Assembly: GCF_016097555.1 (NCBI RefSeq)
Contig: NC_054701.1
Span: 2,461,540-2,525,539 of the forward strand
Reading direction: 5' to 3'
DNA from: Gigantopelta aegis
Lineage: Eukaryota; Mollusca; Gastropoda; Neomphalida; Peltospiridae
DNA: 64,000 nucleotides
Shown here: positions 61,801 through 64,000 of the stretch, one piece after another
How the letters are laid out: every line of letters begins with the position of its first letter
How positions within the stretch are numbered: position 1 is the stretch's first letter
Notes under the pieces: model-generated
Told to the model about the DNA's origin: nothing
What the model saw: only the letters and a program-made list of their open reading frames with translations
The model's database searches: none
Program-made: the position numbers and the translations under genes

Positions 61801-63201
61801 CTTAGGAAATAGTGCCAGACGTAGCCCAGTGGTAAAGCGTTCGCTTGATGTGCAGTCGGTCTAGGATCTATCCCCATCGGTGGACCCATTGGTCTATTTC
61901 TCGTTCCAGCCAGTGCTCCACAACTGGTGTAACAAAGGCCATAGTATGTACTATCATGTGTGGGATGGTGCATATGAAAGATCCCTTGCTGCTAATCGAA
62001 AAGTGTAGCCCATGAAGTAACAACAGCGAATTTCCTATCTCAATACCTGTGTGGTCCATAACCTTATGTCTGACGCCATATAACCATAGATAAAATGTGT
62101 TGAGTGCATCGTTAAATAAAACATTTCCTTCCTTCCTTGACTTCAGGAATCTTCTTTCTACTGCTTCAAGATGTTGACCTATAATTTTGTGTTTACCTTT
62201 ATTACACAGATCAAGTTTGTGTTTCATGGGTATTTCACCCACTCAAAAATGTTATATTTAGTAATGTAAATGTAAATTATATATTACAATCACATGAAAA
62301 GTTGTTGGTGCTGGTAGGTGGCAATACTTTCAGAATGCTTGTTTAATATTTATTCAGAAGGATAAATTACGGAATACGTTGTTTTAAATATTGTACTTGC
62401 ATAGATGACATACTGAATATGTTACGTACCTTCGCTTGGAAGGATAAAGTAGGTTTAGTTTAGTTTTTGTCTAACAACACCACTAGAGCAGATTTATTTA
62501 TTAATCATCGGCTATTGAATGTGAAACATTTGATAATTTTGACATAGTCTTAGAGAGGAAACCCACTACCTTTTTCCATTAGTAGCAAGGGATCTTTTAT
62601 ATGTACCATCCCACAGACGGGACAACACATAAACCATGGCCTTTGATATACCAGTCATGGTGCATTGGCTGGAACGAGAAATATCCCAATGGGCCCACCA
62701 ACGGAGATCAATCCAAAACCGCAAGGGCTTTACCACTGGGCTACATCCCGCCCCTAGGATAAAGTAATGCAGTAAAGTATGTTATTTAATATTGGTTTTC
62801 AAGAATTTGTTGTTTAATTGTAGACACAAGGATAAAGTAATGCATATATGTTATTTAATATTGGTTTTCAAGAATTTGTTGTTTAATTGTAGACACAAGG
62901 ATAAAGTAATGGATGTGATGTTTTTAAAACACTAATAGTCTGTAATCACACAGATAACCATAATGATATGTTGTTTAATTGTAGACACAAGGATAAAGTA
63001 ATGGATGTGATGTTTTTAAAACACTAATAGTCTGTAATCACACAGATAACCATAATGATATGTTGTTTAATTGTATGTGTTACTTGTAGGTATTTCTCGA
63101 CTGGAAAGATGGGAGAGAGCTGAGAAACATGGACTGAACCCGCCAGCTCACGTTCGCGATCTCATCATCGCACACAAAGATGATGACCTCTACACACAAT
63201 G
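48643..63201 (+). CDS. POLD4: POLD4, DNA polymerase delta subunit 4 (p12), partial at 3' end
   Basis: Joined exons 48643-48718, 53177-53263 and 63090-63201 give 91 codons plus two bases. The human protein is 107 aa, so only a short last exon is missing beyond the right edge. The N-terminus MSNRLVTDSYKKVK matches human KRLITDSYPVVK, the PCNA-binding segment of p12. FDLTLEYGPC-MGISRLERW (residues 44-62) matches FDLAWQYGPC-TGITRLQRW, and AEKHGLNPPAHV matches AKQMGLEPPPEV. As known for the family, p12 stabilises the delta holoenzyme and is removed after DNA damage; function here is by homology. Intron 1 is 4.5 kb and intron 2 is 9.8 kb, the latter mostly satellite grown from exon 2. Reading on past exon 3 without splicing gives only W and stop. 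Confidence 0.92.
48835..49000. repeat. 22-24 bp tandem repeat, about 7 copies, POLD4 intron 1
   Basis: Variants of cagttcgcccccaaatagga with tgt. Confidence 0.9.
49039..49111. mobile_element. 73 bp perfect palindrome with 9 bp direct repeats
   Basis: Arms of 36 bp start tagttcataaaaataaactc and end gcacat, around a single central base. gtctggacc lies directly on both sides (49030-49038 and 49112-49120). Nine-base duplications are typical of Mutator-like elements; family assignment is inference. Confidence 0.75.
49528..49682. repeat. Dispersed repeat, copy 2
   Basis: Partner of 47620-47772, with gttcatgaacattttcagta in place of gttcaggaacattttcataa. Confidence 0.85.
50278..50303. repeat. Poly-C run
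   Basis: About 26 C in a row in POLD4 intron 1. Confidence 0.95.
50331..50767. repeat. Dispersed element, copy 1 (437 bp)
   Basis: Starts agtcccaaagaaaagaaaat, ends actctcccattaaaggaagg. Shared over its length with 51595-52083. Confidence 0.88.
50829..50971. mobile_element. MITE with long inverted repeats (about 143 bp)
   Basis: gtccataattttcaacattt appears at the left and, inverted, at the right, with arms of about 40-45 bp. tta on each side may be the target duplication. The centre is G-rich. Confidence 0.7.
51595..52083. repeat. Dispersed element, copy 2 (489 bp)
   Basis: Same direction as copy 1, with an extra about 65 bp (around 51897-51962) containing ggacgtcacaaaaatgaaac that copy 1 lacks. 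Confidence 0.88.
52124..52530. mobile_element. hAT-like MITE (407 bp)
   Basis: Left cagtgttcgagat and right (inverted) cagtgttcaagat, with tatccc-rich inner repeats. No clean target duplication. Confidence 0.6.
52797..52895. repeat. (TC)n microsatellite
   Basis: About 80 bp of uninterrupted TC after a short T-rich lead, in POLD4 intron 1. Confidence 0.97.
53177..53263 (+). CDS. POLD4: POLD4 exon 2: source exon of the 115 bp array
   Basis: The acceptor is gatgcag|GATC, the donor GTATGG|GTAAGATG. Codes GSSKISGEVKKNFDIL and HEFDLTLEYGPCM. The last about 37 exon bases with the donor are the start of the tandem repeat that fills the next 4 kb. Confidence 0.92.
53226..57235. repeat. 115 bp satellite, about 35 copies, seeded by the POLD4 exon 2 donor end
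   Basis: Each unit contains tttgacctcacactagag, a variable dinucleotide (ta, tg, ca or cg), tggaccgtgtatgg|gtaagatg and then intron sequence to gttatacatacat. The first unit overlaps the real end of exon 2. The variable dinucleotide runs in blocks (mostly ca 53.7-54.3 kb, tg 54.4-55.1, ca 55.2-55.7, tg 55.8-56.3), showing block-wise expansion. Confidence 0.96.
57231..59943. repeat. 45 bp satellite, about 60 copies, a sub-unit of the 115 bp repeat
   Basis: The unit is the last 45 bp of the 115 bp repeat (gtgttattacaatccacagt, cgtgtagagatagttata, catacat) with the exon part lost. Because 45 is divisible by three, both strands are open for up to 643 codons; these frames are repeat only. Variant blocks: atgagttatt at 58.3-58.9 kb, gtacagatag at 58.95-59.25, cacacatg at 59.35-59.77. 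Confidence 0.96.
60008..60215 (+). mobile_element. 5'-truncated SINE, tail type A
   Basis: Begins gggctatttctcgctccag, then ggtatgtgctatcctgtctg, and ends aatgtgctctagtggtggtg. The tRNA head is missing. Confidence 0.82.
60216..60556. repeat. 114 bp tandem array, 3 copies
   Basis: Units of tttaattagtgcataaaaga to tgctttccaatgatgatttt, nearly identical. The in-phase minus frame is repeat translation. Confidence 0.94.
60600..61062. mobile_element. Candidate MITE (about 460 bp)
   Basis: tttagggtgtatactaccaaat-like left end and, inverted, ttaaaggtagtactaaacc right end are loosely complementary. The interior 96-codon frame has no recognised domain. Confidence 0.4.
61610..62240 (-). repeat. Mollusc-type interspersed repeat, split by a SINE
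   Basis: Reverse orientation of the 28.7 kb family: gtcctctaccgctccaacca, tgaatttttgcacatgcc and, after the SINE, gacttcaggaatcttctttc. Confidence 0.65.
61807..62136 (+). mobile_element. SINE, head type 1 / tail type B
   Basis: Head gtagcccagtggtaaagcg (A box) and ggtctaggatctatcccc (B box), core agatcccttgctgctaatcg, tail tgttgagtgcatcgttaaat. The flanks share ttgactt(a/c)agga. Confidence 0.9.
62453..62755 (-). mobile_element. SINE, head type 1 / tail type A, with target duplication
   Basis: 11 bp repeat aggataaagta at 62442-62452 and 62756-62766. Tail aacaacaccactagagcaga. Head ends ggctacatcccgcccct. Confidence 0.9.
62756..63075. repeat. Nested direct repeats before the POLD4 exon 3 acceptor
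   Basis: gacacaaggataaagtaatg recurs with two unit types (about 76 bp and about 100 bp). Each contains ttgtttaattgtag, close to the real acceptor context. Confidence 0.88.
63090..63201 (+). CDS. POLD4: POLD4 exon 3: conserved C-terminal core
   Basis: The acceptor is tacttgtag|GTATTT, the donor CAATG|GTGAGT. Codes GISRLERWERAEKHGLNPPA, then HVRDLIIAHKDDDLYTQ. The last 55 exon bases and the donor are repeated in tandem downstream to the window edge. Confidence 0.92.
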
Positions 63202-64000
63202 GTGAGTTTTTACTTCCACCAGCTCACGTTCGCGATCTCATCATTGCACACAAAGATGATGACCTCTACACACAATGGTGAGTTTTTATTTCCACCAGCT
63301 CACGTTTGTGATCTCATCATCGCACACAAAGATGATGATCTCTACACACAGTGGTGAGTTTTTATTTCCACCAGCTCACGTTCGTGATCTCATCATCGCA
63401 CACAAAGATGATGATCTCTACACGCAGTGGTGAGTTCTACACAATGGTGAGTTTTTACTTCCACCAGCTCATGTTTGCGATCTCATCATCGCACACAAAG
63501 ATGATGATCTCTACACACAGTGGTGAGTTTTTATTTCCACCAGCTCACGTTCGTGATCTCATCATCGCACACAAAGATGATGATCTCTACACACAGTGGT
63601 GAGTTCTACACAATGGTGAGTTTTTACTTCCACCAGCTCATGTTTGCGATCTCATCATCGTACACAAAGATGATGATCTCTACACACAATGGTGAGTTTT
63701 TATTTCCACCAGCTCACGTTCGCAATCTCATCATCGCACACAAAGATGATGATCTCTACACACAGTGGTGAGTTCTACACAATGGTGAGTTTTTACTTCC
63801 ACCAGCTCATGTTTGCGATCTCATCATCGCACACAAAGATGATGATCTCTACACACAATGGTGAGTTTTTATTTCCGCCAGCTCACGTTCGCGATCTCAT
63901 CATCGCACACAAAGATGATGACCTCTACACACAATGGTGAGTTTTTACTTCCACCAGCTCACGTTCGCAATCTCATCATTGCACACAAAGATGATGACCT
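63202..64000. repeat. 76 bp (and 17 bp add-on) array seeded by the POLD4 exon 3 donor end
   Basis: Each 76 bp unit is gtgagtttttatttccaccag, split here as gtgagttttta and tttccaccag, followed by CTCACGTTCGCGATCTCAT to CTACACACAATG. The second part is the last 55 bases of exon 3. Some units add gtgagttctacacaatg. About 10 copies are seen and the array continues past the edge. Confidence 0.95.

Noticed and set aside
1-64000. CRISPR-like direct repeats
   Set aside because: The arrays are head-to-tail satellites without unique spacers, in a eukaryotic genome.
1-64000. Retroviral, LTR or Polinton remains
   Set aside because: No paired long terminal repeats, gag, protease, integrase, capsid or polymerase B signature was seen; the only reverse-transcriptase traces are of LINE type.

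Overview
This is a stretch of animal nuclear DNA, most probably from a mollusc. The evidence is AT-rich, intron-rich sequence with canonical GT-AG introns, many copies of a tRNA-headed SINE body that I recognise from mollusc (especially gastropod) genomes, the mollusc-type repeat built around a 'caagggccataactctg' motif, many short inverted-repeat transposons, and very heavy tandem repetition. No species can be named from sequence alone.

Layout: 1-24 kb is gene-poor. It holds tandem arrays (77, 65, 95, 38, 54/42, 75, 139, 57 bp units), a 3' LINE relic (8.8-9.7 kb) broken by a SINE, a second LINE relic (16.5-18.4 kb) split by a dead 1.5 kb Tc1-type DNA transposon with clear inverted repeats, several SINEs, and a 3.1 kb array of a 57 bp unit bounded by transposon-like inverted ends (20.0-23.2 kb). 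From 24.7 to 44.2 kb on the minus strand lies a complete 11-exon gene for TBL2 (transducin beta-like 2, an ER-anchored WD40 protein). All phases join and the exons add up to 454 codons plus stop. From 48.6 kb to beyond the right edge on the plus strand lies POLD4 (p12, small subunit of DNA polymerase delta). Three exons are visible and the last exon lies outside the window. The two genes are head to head, about 4.45 kb apart.

The most striking feature is not a gene. At six exon ends of these two genes the exon end, usually with its splice signal, has been copied in tandem into the adjoining intron or 3' region: TBL2 exon 6 (acceptor, 71 bp unit, about 36 copies), TBL2 exon 9 (acceptor, one decayed copy), TBL2 exon 10 (donor, two extra partial copies), TBL2 terminal exon (stop codon and AATAAA-like hexamer, 33 bp x4), POLD4 exon 2 (donor, 115 bp unit, about 35 copies, then about 60 copies of a 45 bp sub-unit) and POLD4 exon 3 (donor, 76 bp and shorter units, running off the window). 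The introns are therefore filled with exact decoy splice sites. A second theme is a family of SINEs in which at least two different tRNA-like heads and two different tails occur in all four combinations around one shared core. No retrovirus, LTR element or Polinton was recognised. All other open frames are repeats in frame or chance.
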